Assembly: GCA_002049455.2 (NCBI GenBank)
Contig: KV918822.1
Coordinates: 236,332-300,331, forward strand
Source of the DNA: Porphyra umbilicalis
Lineage: Eukaryota; Rhodophyta; Bangiophyceae; Bangiales; Bangiaceae
DNA length: 64,000 nucleotides
Reading direction: 5' to 3'
Below, in pieces: positions 32,638-42,337 of the stretch. Position numbers and translations under genes: made by a program. Below the pieces are notes generated by a model. The model did not search any database and was not told where the DNA came from. It was given only the letters and a program-made list of their open reading frames with translations. How positions within the stretch are numbered: the stretch's first letter is position 1; each line of letters begins with the position of its first letter.

Positions 32638-35600
32638 ATGCACGGCGCCGACAATGCGTGGACAGTCGGTGGCAGTGGTCAAGCAGACCGTGGCGGTCGC
32701 GCTCAGGACTGTCCAGATCCGAGCGACAGCCGGCTGCGCAGCAATCGGCGCCGTGCTACTCGGTCCAGGCGTGGCGCTCTGACCCCGGCGCAAGCCCTCC
32801 AGGCCGAGGCCGCGGTGGCCGCCCGTCATGCGGCGCAGATGCTGGCGGCAGCTCGGGCCGCGCAGCGCGCCGAGGAGCTTGCGCGGAGAGCTGCGCCCGG
32901 CCAGGGACCGATTTCTCGGCCGGTCGCCGTGCAGTCGCTCGCCAGTTGCGGTGCCAAGCAACGTGGCCATGCCAACAATGACGATGGGCCTTACCGGCCC
33001 TTGGGCGATGCGGCCGATTGCGGATCTGCGCTCGACAACACTCCTGGTACCGCGTCGCGCGCGCGCTCCGAGCTCGAGATCCCGGCCAGCGCAGGCGGAC
33101 TCGGGCGAAGCCGCCACTGCGTGGCTCACGACGGGCCAGGCCATCAACCAAGTGTTGTGCCGCCTGGAGCGGCAATCGCAATGCTGGATGGCGACGACGG
33201 CCCTCGAGATGCGCGTCGAAAAGGGCCGGGGTCGGATCGAGCCTCAATGCACGGTGCTCAGGGCGCTGATCCGCGCTCCCTCGGACCCGAGGGAGCGGCC
33301 CCCAGCTTGGAATCGCTGGTGGCGATCTTCACCGACGCTCGGCGGTCGCTGGTTGGTCAAACTGGGGGATTCTCGCTGGCCCAAGGTCGAATGGTTTTAA
33401 CGGTGCTGGGCATTGCTGGGCCGAGATTCCTTCCGAGCCCACGTCAATTGCGCGCAATGCGCAATTGCCCGGGGGGATGTGGCGATGCGAAGGCTTTTGA
33501 TTCGCTGCTGGTGTCCACTGTAAGGATATTGCAAGGCGGTAACGGCTCGATGGTCAGCCCGGTTGACACGGCCGCGCGCCTCGTCCAAGGTGCACTGGAG
33601 GCACACGCGTGCAGCGGCGCTTGCCAACCCTCACCACGCTCCGCTCCCCCGACGGCCGCAGTAGTGCGCTACCCTGCTCCACCTCCTGCCGAGCTCTCCT
33701 CTGCAGGCCATCGGTCGCCTGTGGCGCGCTCCCCCTCCCCTCCGCACAAGCGCTTCCGGGAGTGTGCTTCCGAGGAGGAAGACCGCCGTGAGATGCGTTG
33801 GGTGCCTGCAGCTGCAGGACGTGCGCGACCCGAACCCCCTTCTGTGGCGCGCTCACGGAAGGTGAGCACACGGCTGCTGCCCCCACCTCGCCCCATCGGC
33901 CCTCGGCTTCTGTTCCCACGTGGGGCCACTCGTCATGTCGAGCTCTTTTCCGGTGATATGTCGTCGCTCGCCGATGGATCCCCCCTGTCGCCTCGCATCT
34001 TTGACGGTATGTTGCTGTGGTTGCTGCATCGGCATGGGAGTGAGGGTCGATTCGGTGGTCTGCGAGTGCTGACGTCATCAGACGCTGCAGATGTTTCCGC
34101 AGCTGGGGGTGGTGACCGGGCTCTGATGGACCGGGCTTGTCACGTAGTGCGCAAGAGGTTGGTGTTCAGCGCGGGAACAGTCTTGATACCTGTGCGTTCT
34201 GGCCGGCTTTGGTGGGGCATTGTCGTGCGGTCCCTGGAGCACATGGTCCAGGTGGTTGTTGAGGCGGAGAGACACGGTAGGGCGCTCGTGGGGGCGGCAG
34301 ACCGCGACTCGGCACTTGTCGTGGTCAACACGTCTTCGGTGGGAATGGGTACAGGTGGCTGGGACGAGCGGGTGGTGGACCAGCTGTTCATCGTGCTGGC
34401 AACAACGATCTGCCGGACGATTCTGCAGACTTCCAACTCGCCTGGGACGCTCACGAGGGTGGTGGAGACCCTGCGGCGGCTGGCGCCGGTAGATGTCATC
34501 CAGACCACCGGAGGCAACCACAACGACTCGGCCGAGAGACTACTCTCGTTCTTCACGCTTCTTCAGTCCGCCACGCCCGGCGCTGCCCGTGCCCTGTTGC
34601 GCAACCATCGTGGGCGTGGCTGTGGCAAGGCGCACGCACCTCGACGCCTTCGCGGCCTCGTGCGACGCGTCGTGGAAGCCCATCGCCCGGGCAATGACTC
34701 TTTCGATGAGGACGAGCCAGCTGAGGAGCTCATGAATGGACGGGAGCTATCTGAGGACGAGTCGGCGAGCACCCACACCATGGAGTACCACGACAGCGAG
34801 GATGGGGGGGCGGGTGGGCGAGACGGCTTTGGTGGGAGTGGCAGAGGCGGCTTTGGTCGGAGGGGCGGAGGGAGCGGGAGCCGCTCTCAGGGCAGCGCAC
34901 GAGGCAGCCGTAGCGGCGGCAGTGACATGCGCAGACAAGAGGGCAGCAGTCGAAGCAGCTCCGGTGACGAGCGACGCCGTGCCGGGGGTGAGCACGACAG
35001 TGCCGACGGTGCCCACGGTGCAGACTGCCTGCACGGCGCCGTCGCGACTGGGCACCACCGCGGCGAAGACGGAGATGTTAATGACGTTGCAAGCGGACGC
35101 GCCCGGGATGGACATGTTCCGGTTAGACTCGATAGCGCCGCCGCAGACGAGCGCCAAGGTCGTCACGGCGCCGGCGCCCACGACGAAGAAAGCGCCCTGC
35201 GGCATGATCGCGGTGGACGCCACGGCGGTGACCGCAGTCATCACCAAGGTCGTGGTGACGGCCGTGAGGGTGGGCGAAGAGATGGAGATCGCCTCGGTGC
35301 TCGTGGTGGTGCTGTTGTTAGAGCATTTGTTGGTGCTACACGGGGTCGCGCTCCTGATGACAATGCTGCAGTTACACGCGATGGCGCCGCCGCCGGTGAG
35401 CACCAAGGTGGCGACGGCGGCGACGCCCACGATGACAATTGCGCTGCGGGGGAGCATCGCGGTCGGCGTCGCGGTGGGGACGATGGTCATCATGACGGTC
35501 GTGACTCGGGCGCTGACGAAGAGCGCCGAGGCGGGAAGCGTTTGCGTGCTGGTGGTGGTGGTGCAGCTGATGCTGCCGCTGCACCTGAACGTCGTCGCGC

Positions 35601-38600
35601 CCGTGGAGGCGATGCTTCTATGATTGGCTATGGTGCTGCCGCGGACGAGCGCACAGGTGGTGACGGCGGCGGCGACATCGATGACGACGGCGCCGGGGGA
35701 TGTGGTCGTGATGAGCGCCTCGGTGGCGCTTGCGGTCGTCAAGACCGGCATGCCGGCGGCGCTGAGGGTGGGGGACAAGGTAGAGAGCGCCTCGGTGCCG
35801 GTCGCCAAGACGGGCGTGCTGGCCGTGTTGAGGGTGGAGACCAAGGTGGAGGGCGCCTCGGCGGTCGTGCTGGTGCTGGTGGGGCTGCTGGTGGAGCTGT
35901 TCGTGATGGTCGCCATGATGACCATGTTGGAAATACACCCACTGGTGCCGCCGCCGATATCCGCCGAGGTGGCGACGGCGGCGGCGACAACGACGACGAT
36001 GGCGCCGGGGAAGATGATGGTCGTGATGAGCGCCGCGGTGGCGCCCGCGGTCGTCAAGACCTGCATGCCGGCGGCGCTGAGGGCGGGGGCCAAGGTAGAG
36101 GGCGCCTCGGTACCGGTCGCCAAGACGGGCGTGCTGGCGGTGCTGAGGGTGGAGACCAAGGTGGAGGGCGCCTCGGTGGTCGTGTTGGTGCTGGTGGGGC
36201 TGCTGGTGGAGCTGTTCGTGATGGTCGCCATGATGACCATGTTGAAAATACACCCACTGGTGCCGCCGCCGATATCCGCCGAGGTGGCGACGGCGGCAGC
36301 GACAACGACGACGACGGCGCCGGGGGAGGTGGTCGTGATGAGCGCCGCGGTGGCGCCCGCAGTCGTCAAGACCGGCATGCCGGCGGCGCTGAGGGCGTGC
36401 GCCAAGGTAGAGGGCGCCTCGGTACCGGTCGCCAAGACGGGCTTGCTGGCGGTGCTGAGGGTAGAGACCAAGGTGGAGGGCGCCTCGGTGGTCGTTCTGG
36501 TGCTGGTGGGGCTGCTGGTGGAGCTGTTCGTGATGGTCGCCATGATGACCATGTTGGCAATACACCCACTGGTGCCGCCGCCGATATCCGCCGAGGTGGT
36601 GACGGCGGCGGCGACATCGATGACAACGGTGCCGGGGGAGGTGGTCGTGATGAGCGTCGCGGTGGCGCCCGCGGTCGTCAAGACCGGCGTGCTGGCGGCG
36701 CTGAGGGTGGGGGCCAAGGCAGAGGGCGCCTCGGTGCTCGTGCTGGTGCTGGTGGGGCTGCTGGTGGGGAAGTTCGCGTTGGCGCCCGTGGTGATCCTGC
36801 TCGAGTAACAAGCGGTGCTGGCTCCGCGTGTGAGCGCCTTCAGCACGCCGCTGAGTGGGAAGGGCGGGATCTCGGCGTGGCCTTTGAGATGGTGTTTTCT
36901 GGTGTCGGGGAGCGACATGCCGAGGGTGTCGGTGGGGGTTTCTCCGCCCGACTTGATGTCTGTTCTGGAAAAGTCGACGGCAGCATAGCCTCGCGTGGCA
37001 GCAGTGTTTGGAACACCTCGGACTCTGCTGATCTGAGGATTCTCGCTGGCATTCCTCCCTCATCGCCTCCATCAGCCCCTCCTGCTTCACCGCCGTCACG
37101 GGACCGCACAGCGGCTGACTCTCAACACGACGCCCGCCTCCACTCGGGCCACATTGATGCGAGAAAAGCTGGCCATCCGGACCTCGGGGCCGCCTGTGTC
37201 AGTACCTCTTGTGGCGAGACCCACCAAACGTCGCGCAGCCGACATGTGGTGGTTAATGAGCCGGCGCTCGGTGCCGAGGATGATGGAAGGGCTCATGCGG
37301 GGTGTGAGGGCGTCGATCTCGTGGACGATCCCAGGCATCCGCCAAGGGCGCGATATGATACACCCGGCAAGGGGCCAACCCCTTTACAGCGACAAAATTT
37401 GGATTTTCACACGATTCCAATATCATGTGTAAGTTCTGTTCCCGAAATGGGCTTGCTCGGAGTAATTCGATCGCATGCCGCGTCAATCAGGACATATGGT
37501 GCGCACGTGTTCCGAATCAAAGATCCCAAGATTCGACCCGCGTCATGTGTCGCGCCGAAGCGGAAGGTGGGGGTGCCGGTCAGAGTACGGGTTCAAACCT
37601 TTCCTCAGTACCCTACAATTGTGAGCGATGTCTTTTCCCGTAGCCCTGATCCCGACCCCACTGTGAAGCGGGGCGAGCTGCGGGCTCAGCTATCACCCGA
37701 GCGGGAGAAGTGGCTCTTGGCTGACGATCTCAAGAAGAAGATCAGGGACAGTAAAGCCGCCCTTCTAGAACAGTACCATGAGTTTGGTGTGCCGCAGTTC
37801 CTCGCCTGTGTCAATGATCCAACCGTGACGTGGGTGAGAGGAAGGACATCTGGTGGCCACGAGACGAAGGTAATGGGTCCTGGAAAGCCCAAACCAGTCG
37901 ATGTGTACTACGTCTCGGACCTAACGCCGTCAAATGAAGATGGGTGTGGTAGGAGTCTGGGCGACCCCGCCTGCACTGCGAAAGCTGTTCCATTCCCCCC
38001 ATCAGAACGCTTCGAGAGCCCCCGAACTCTGAACCATCACAGCATGCTTGGTAACGCCGCCACATACGAAGGTATCAACACAAATCTTCTGTACATGGGC
38101 ACTACCGGATCCCACTTCAGTTGGCACGTTGAGGACCACCTGCTACAGTCCGTCTCGTACTTGCAGTCCGGGGCTAGCAAAATGTGGTTCTTCATTGCCA
38201 AGAGCGAAGTTCCTCGTATGTTACGCGTCTTGGTTGAGCACATGGATCCAGTCGTTCTCGCAGCCGCAGGAGGGGACGTCTGGCAGGTCCTGGGGCTCAA
38301 GGCTAGTTTATGGCCTGCCTCTTTCTTCCTCGCGCATGGTGTCCGTGTGGGTTTCCACAAAATGGTGCCTGGGGACTTTGTCGTGACAGGCTACGGGGTT
38401 CCTCACAGCGGGTTCAACGCGGGGGTTAATGTGGCCTCGGCCGTGAGCCTCGCGTGCACAGGCTGGCTCGTGCATGCGCATGAGCACGCCATGCACTGGC
38501 GCGGAAAGCTTGGGATGCTCATTCCTGTTGAAAAGCTGCTGGTGCTCAGTGCCTTGAAGCTGGCTGATGGGAAATGGTGGTTTGACGACGCCATTGCCTA

Positions 38601-39156
38601 TGAGGCCCTGGAGCCGACAGAATTCCAGCGGGACCTTGGTGACATGGTGTCCTACCTGTCCCAGTACCTCGACTCCGTCCTCTCGTACATGAATACGGAA
38701 GCGATTCCAGCTTGGAGTGGCAAGAAGCCGTCGGCGGTGGACTTTGACCAGGCTCCCCAGCCTGTGCGACGTTTTATCGTCGAAAATGCCATCAAACCAT
38801 CGGGAGAGCCCTTTGCGCTCCCTGAGGAGAAGGAGGGCGCGGGCACAGACTTCTCAGGGGATGGTGCTGCGTGCCCACACTGTGGGATTGTCACCTGGCC
38901 CTCTGTCGTTGTGTGCCCGACGTGCATTCAGCAGCTGGGAGCCGGAGCGGGACCGCGGGCCCCAATCTGCTGTTGGCGCTGCGCGCCGTCGAAGTACGAC
39001 GAGTCCCACTACCAAGCGGCACAGCATGACGGGGAACCTGGTCTTCTCGGGTGTCACGCTCCTCTGGTTGTACAGCGGCTTCCCAACGGCCGCACGTACT
39101 TACTGATCGAGAAGCTCAAGATGATGGGTGGCAACGGCAGCGGAGGAAGGGCATGA
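32638..39156 (+). CDS. Large JmjN/JmjC-domain protein with internal repeats
   Basis: One uninterrupted frame of 2,172 residues starts at ATG 32638. The N-terminal third is Ala/Arg/Pro-rich and then more globular, at about residues 437-650; that part loosely recalls a Ulp1-like fold. The middle (about 700-1400) is Gly/Asp/Arg repeats. A JmjN-like segment lies at about 1590-1635 (GLLGVIRSHAASIRTYGAHV). The JmjC domain follows. Iron ligands are His1830 and Glu1832 (SWHVEDH) and His1923 (VPHSGFNAG). The probable 2-oxoglutarate lysine is Lys1848 (GASKMWFF). The order and spacing fit KDM4/KDM5-type dioxygenases, which demethylate histone lysines in the nucleus. A Cys/His-rich cluster (CPHC...CPTC...CCWRC, about 2079-2150) resembles a zinc finger. 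The transposase gene lies tail to tail 190 bp downstream. The JmjC call is firm; the histone-demethylase role and mobile-element membership are inferences. Confidence 0.85.
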   Translation: MHGADNAWTVGGSGQADRGGRAQDCPDPSDSRLRSNRRRATRSRRGALTPAQALQAEAAVAARHAAQMLAAARAAQRAEELARRAAPGQGPISRPVAVQSLASCGAKQRGHANNDDGPYRPLGDAADCGSALDNTPGTASRARSELEIPASAGGLGRSRHCVAHDGPGHQPSVVPPGAAIAMLDGDDGPRDARRKGPGSDRASMHGAQGADPRSLGPEGAAPSLESLVAIFTDARRSLVGQTGGFSLAQGRMVLTVLGIAGPRFLPSPRQLRAMRNCPGGCGDAKAFDSLLVSTVRILQGGNGSMVSPVDTAARLVQGALEAHACSGACQPSPRSAPPTAAVVRYPAPPPAELSSAGHRSPVARSPSPPHKRFRECASEEEDRREMRWVPAAAGRARPEPPSVARSRKVSTRLLPPPRPIGPRLLFPRGATRHVELFSGDMSSLADGSPLSPRIFDGMLLWLLHRHGSEGRFGGLRVLTSSDAADVSAAGGGDRALMDRACHVVRKRLVFSAGTVLIPVRSGRLWWGIVVRSLEHMVQVVVEAERHGRALVGAADRDSALVVVNTSSVGMGTGGWDERVVDQLFIVLATTICRTILQTSNSPGTLTRVVETLRRLAPVDVIQTTGGNHNDSAERLLSFFTLLQSATPGAARALLRNHRGRGCGKAHAPRRLRGLVRRVVEAHRPGNDSFDEDEPAEELMNGRELSEDESASTHTMEYHDSEDGGAGGRDGFGGSGRGGFGRRGGGSGSRSQGSARGSRSGGSDMRRQEGSSRSSSGDERRRAGGEHDSADGAHGADCLHGAVATGHHRGEDGDVNDVASGRARDGHVPVRLDSAAADERQGRHGAGAHDEESALRHDRGGRHGGDRSHHQGRGDGREGGRRDGDRLGARGGAVVRAFVGATRGRAPDDNAAVTRDGAAAGEHQGGDGGDAHDDNCAAGEHRGRRRGGDDGHHDGRDSGADEERRGGKRLRAGGGGAADAAAAPERRRARGGDASMIGYGAAADERTGGDGGGDIDDDGAGGCGRDERLGGACGRQDRHAGGAEGGGQGRERLGAGRQDGRAGRVEGGDQGGGRLGGRAGAGGAAGGAVRDGRHDDHVGNTPTGAAADIRRGGDGGGDNDDDGAGEDDGRDERRGGARGRQDLHAGGAEGGGQGRGRLGTGRQDGRAGGAEGGDQGGGRLGGRVGAGGAAGGAVRDGRHDDHVENTPTGAAADIRRGGDGGSDNDDDGAGGGGRDERRGGARSRQDRHAGGAEGVRQGRGRLGTGRQDGLAGGAEGRDQGGGRLGGRSGAGGAAGGAVRDGRHDDHVGNTPTGAAADIRRGGDGGGDIDDNGAGGGGRDERRGGARGRQDRRAGGAEGGGQGRGRLGARAGAGGAAGGEVRVGARGDPARVTSGAGSACERLQHAAEWEGRDLGVAFEMVFSGVGERHAEGVGGGFSARLDVCSGKVDGSIASRGSSVWNTSDSADLRILAGIPPSSPPSAPPASPPSRDRTAADSQHDARLHSGHIDARKAGHPDLGAACVSTSCGETHQTSRSRHVVVNEPALGAEDDGRAHAGCEGVDLVDDPRHPPRARYDTPGKGPTPLQRQNLDFHTIPISCVSSVPEMGLLGVIRSHAASIRTYGAHVFRIKDPKIRPASCVAPKRKVGVPVRVRVQTFPQYPTIVSDVFSRSPDPDPTVKRGELRAQLSPEREKWLLADDLKKKIRDSKAALLEQYHEFGVPQFLACVNDPTVTWVRGRTSGGHETKVMGPGKPKPVDVYYVSDLTPSNEDGCGRSLGDPACTAKAVPFPPSERFESPRTLNHHSMLGNAATYEGINTNLLYMGTTGSHFSWHVEDHLLQSVSYLQSGASKMWFFIAKSEVPRMLRVLVEHMDPVVLAAAGGDVWQVLGLKASLWPASFFLAHGVRVGFHKMVPGDFVVTGYGVPHSGFNAGVNVASAVSLACTGWLVHAHEHAMHWRGKLGMLIPVEKLLVLSALKLADGKWWFDDAIAYEALEPTEFQRDLGDMVSYLSQYLDSVLSYMNTEAIPAWSGKKPSAVDFDQAPQPVRRFIVENAIKPSGEPFALPEEKEGAGTDFSGDGAACPHCGIVTWPSVVVCPTCIQQLGAGAGPRAPICCWRCAPSKYDESHYQAAQHDGEPGLLGCHAPLVVQRLPNGRTYLLIEKLKMMGGNGSGGRA
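35620..36790 (+). repeat. 312/315-bp in-frame repeat within the JmjC gene
   Basis: About three and a half copies of a 312- or 315-bp unit (104/105 codons). The phrase ACTGGTGCCGCCGCCGATAT falls at 35941, 36256 and 36568. All lengths are multiples of three, so the JmjC frame is kept and encodes Gly/Asp/Arg/Gln text (GGDGGGDNDDDGAG and RDERRGGARGRQDRHAGG). The other plus frame and a 723-codon minus frame are also open here. Less regular related units extend upstream to about 34900. Confidence 0.85.
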
Positions 39157-39349
39157 GTGAGCTGCGTATTTGCATGTGAGTACTTTATGCTATTCTGCTT
39201 CTTTTCAAGTGACGATGTGTAGTTTGGCCGTTTTTTGTTGGCTGTCGTGCCCGCGTTCAACTTGATGGCCACGACGTAAAATAGGCTCTCATTGTTTCAA
39301 AATCTACAGCAAAACAAGCCGGCTCACTACTCCAGCCGCATCCGCACGC

Positions 39350-42337
39350 TCAACCACTCTTAAAATTGAAGCCTGACCTCTTACTAAACATGAAGTCTTT
39401 GTTCCCGCACGGCAGTACGAACGCCATCCTCCTGACCCTTTCGGCTCGTACGAGAGTGACGCCGGCCGCAGCATCACGTCTGACTACTACAGGCTGCCCC
39501 AAGACGGAAGGCTCCGTCTCTGGCTCTCTCCAAGCAAGACAGGCAAGGTATACATCGCCATCGATTGTCCCGATCGTTTGAACCCGGACGAAGTGTACGG
39601 CTTCGCCGCCGACTGAAGAGGAGCCGGATAATCTCGTGGAAGTCTCCGCCCTGCTAGATATAGACACAGTGGAACCTTCTCGTATTGTGAGGGCCCGCTG
39701 CGGGTGGCGGGCCTTCCGGCAGAACTTGACCGCCGCGTTGGGTGCGTGGGATCGCCAGAACTCCTCTGTTGTGGACGAAACCGCGTGCAGCGCTGTCCTA
39801 GGGCACCACGTGTTCAATGTAGCAGCTGTGTAGCGCTTTTGAGGAGCAAGCTGGTGAAACACAACGGATTTCAATGGCTTTCCGTTTTTTCCGAGCAGCC
39901 ATGAAGGAGGAATGCTGTGGTTCGCAGGCATGGAAAGGGCCCTTGACAAGGTCTCTATTTCACGCCATCGCTGCATGGCGTACTCAGCAGAGTTTCTGTT
40001 GCTGCTCTGTTCCACTTCGCGCTTGGCTTGTTGGTGGAACTTCTCAAATATGAGCTCGCATATTGCAGACCCAAGCTGCGCTAGAGGAAGAGTACGATAG
40101 AGCAGCTCCAACACGCGATGAACAGATGGTCGCTCCCACTTGCCGTCAAAAGGTAGCAGTAGACGCAGCTGAATCATGAGACCCTCACCAAGCAGCTGAA
40201 GGTCAGCAACGGTTGGCCGCTCCCTCATGGCTGACTCTCCGTCAATTGAAATCGTTGGACGATAAAACAGGGCAGCAGCGAACTGTCGCAGGGCTTTGAG
40301 AGCACCGAGAGCAGCAACCGCATGCGGAGACGTCGTGTTTGTGTGTACTAGGTACTGCAGAACTGTGGGACTCACCGTGATCAGCACTGCGTAGTCCGAC
40401 ATTGACAACGTCGTTCCACCCATCTTTTCAGGCTCGAACGAAGAAAGGATAGTATGCGTGGGTACATGCTTTGCACTGCGACGCATTTCCTTCGTAAAAT
40501 TGTCTCGCTGCTGCACAGAGAGTGCATCGTACGCTTCCATTAAGAGATGCGACCCGAGGTTGTAGTAAAGAAGGTGTGAGGGAGCAACGATGATGTGTTC
40601 GTGTATATCAAAGCTGCCGGGACCCCGGGCTTCATGTAACCGCATCAACTGGCTTCCAACTCTGTCTGTCACGCCATTCAACAGGAGGGCTTCCCTCAAG
40701 GAGTCTGCTGACTGATCCACTGAACCTTTCACGGCTGACATGATCGCATGCGTGCGCTCCTGAACTCTGGAATATCTCGTGTCCTGGACGTCAAATGACT
40801 CGGTGCTGCTCACGGCGCGCTCCTTTCTGTGGCTTGTGGTCTTTGGATGGACAATGTCGCAGCTTGTGCAGTGCTCGGTGCCACTCGGTCCGATAGAGTT
40901 CGAGAACTTTGCAGCCATCGGGGAATCGAACACCGCAAGGGACAAGTACGCTCGAACCACGACTTCTTCTTGCTTGAAGGCGTCGTAGACAACCAAGCCA
41001 TTCTTACTCAGTTTTATGATGTCGTCGACGATGCGAGCAATCAATATTTCTGGGCAAGCTCCCGGTGGCAAATAGAAGAGAGGCCGAACGGAAAACGAAC
41101 GATCAGCAAGGGCCAGGGACGTGTACGCTCCGTAGTATCCCTCCAAGCTCCCACGTCTCCGCTTGTAGACACTGAACTCGTCACCGTATAGTGACACGAA
41201 GATAGTGTACGGGTCCTTTCCGGCGAGGTTATCGTCGGCGAGCGGAGGCTCTTCAGCTAGCTCAATGGGAATTAGAGCAGTCAGAGCCGTCCATGAGTCT
41301 TTCTCGCGCCCGGGTGCGCTCCAGACGATGATAACAAAAACTTCATCGGCTCTACTCATCCTCAGCGTGACTGTGCGCTGGCTTGAGACGCATGAATTCC
41401 AGGGCTCCGGAAGAAGGAGGCCTGGAAGGACCTCAAAACACGTGAGCAAGTCACCAACTCGAAGTGCGTGGGAATGGGCATACGTTGCCGGTGAGATCGT
41501 GACTTCTCCATCAGTAGCTATTGCGGTGCTCTTCAACTTGGCCTTAAACTTGGTCTTGCTATCCAAGAAGATCTCTGCGATGCATCCAAGGCCGTACCGG
41601 TATCGGTTGAACACGAAAGCATTCTTGAAGTTGTAGCGAGCGGGGTCTCTGGCAGCCACTGTTTGGAAGAACTCTGCGGGACGCTCAACTGTTCCAATGC
41701 GCGCGTCACCGTCACTGTGAAACAGAGATGCCGTCACAGGATCCCCAAAGTCCCTCTTGATGTGTTCAGAGAACGTAAGGTATGACACAGATACATCAGG
41801 TAGCTTTCTCAGGGCTTTTCCCTTTCCAGAAGGAAGCTGGCGCGTCGTTCTCTCTTTTCGCACCGGAGCAGCAGACTTCAGCATGTGATTGCGAAGCTGC
41901 TGTAGTCGCCACCGCGACGGCCACTTTTCCTCAGGGTCGAACGAGTTCTCGGCCTCTCGCATAATGTCATACTGTCTGAGAGTAACACGGGCGCGCCCGA
42001 AGAGGTAGGTGAAGCACACGAACTCACGACGAGACGCAAACTCCCCGGCTAAGACTTCCTCTTCACTGGAAAAGTCCGTATCTTCGGACGGAATCTCATC
42101 ATCATCAGACTCTGACGTCATGGAGGGGTCTTCTTCACCATGAACAGCATCCGCTGGGAGCGGACTGCTCCATGCAGAGTGCTGCATCTGCCCCGCACTG
42201 CTACTTCCAGGGTTTGCCTTATCAGCAGTGTTTGCAACTGGGGCGTTCGCGGCAAGTTGCGACTCCATGTGCCGGAGGTTCTCGTCTGCAAAGTTAAAGA
42301 AGGCAGATCCACGAGGACCTCGCCTGCGACGCTTCAT
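39350..42337 (-). CDS. CACTA/EnSpm-like (TNP2 or Plavaka type) transposase
   Basis: The frame from ATG 42337 gives 995 residues. I chose this start because it opens a basic KRRRRGPRG stretch; upstream codons in the frame lack an ATG closer to the conserved part. The central region has the layout of TNP2-type transposases. A first Asp lies in SLYGDEFSVYKRR (Asp386), then a Leu/Pro-rich beta region. FDSPMAAKFSNSIGPSG (Asp471) leads to the Cys pair HCTSCDIVH. Then comes a long helical block (HLLYYNLGSHLLMEAYDALS ... GALKALRQFAAALFYR) and a likely catalytic Glu in FEKFHQQAKREVE (Glu765). Such enzymes cut and paste DNA with 2-5-bp target duplications. The gene is intact with no internal stop. A TTTTATATG sequence lies 50-60 bp upstream. 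Terminal repeats of the element were not found. Confidence 0.8.
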   Translation of the reverse strand: MKRRRRGPRGSAFFNFADENLRHMESQLAANAPVANTADKANPGSSSAGQMQHSAWSSPLPADAVHGEEDPSMTSESDDDEIPSEDTDFSSEEEVLAGEFASRREFVCFTYLFGRARVTLRQYDIMREAENSFDPEEKWPSRWRLQQLRNHMLKSAAPVRKERTTRQLPSGKGKALRKLPDVSVSYLTFSEHIKRDFGDPVTASLFHSDGDARIGTVERPAEFFQTVAARDPARYNFKNAFVFNRYRYGLGCIAEIFLDSKTKFKAKLKSTAIATDGEVTISPATYAHSHALRVGDLLTCFEVLPGLLLPEPWNSCVSSQRTVTLRMSRADEVFVIIVWSAPGREKDSWTALTALIPIELAEEPPLADDNLAGKDPYTIFVSLYGDEFSVYKRRRGSLEGYYGAYTSLALADRSFSVRPLFYLPPGACPEILIARIVDDIIKLSKNGLVVYDAFKQEEVVVRAYLSLAVFDSPMAAKFSNSIGPSGTEHCTSCDIVHPKTTSHRKERAVSSTESFDVQDTRYSRVQERTHAIMSAVKGSVDQSADSLREALLLNGVTDRVGSQLMRLHEARGPGSFDIHEHIIVAPSHLLYYNLGSHLLMEAYDALSVQQRDNFTKEMRRSAKHVPTHTILSSFEPEKMGGTTLSMSDYAVLITVSPTVLQYLVHTNTTSPHAVAALGALKALRQFAAALFYRPTISIDGESAMRERPTVADLQLLGEGLMIQLRLLLPFDGKWERPSVHRVLELLYRTLPLAQLGSAICELIFEKFHQQAKREVEQSSNRNSAEYAMQRWREIETLSRALSMPANHSIPPSWLLGKNGKPLKSVVFHQLAPQKRYTAATLNTWCPRTALHAVSSTTEEFWRSHAPNAAVKFCRKARHPQRALTIREGSTVSISSRAETSTRLSGSSSVGGEAVHFVRVQTIGTIDGDVYLACLAWREPETEPSVLGQPVVVRRDAAAGVTLVRAERVRRMAFVLPCGNKDFMFSKRSGFNFKSG

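Noticed and set aside
34747-37099. Minus-strand 723- and 493-codon frames opposite the JmjC gene
   Set aside because: They mirror the in-frame repeat of the JmjC gene and consist of low-complexity Thr/Ala/Ser or His/Arg text; the plus frame leads into a real domain.
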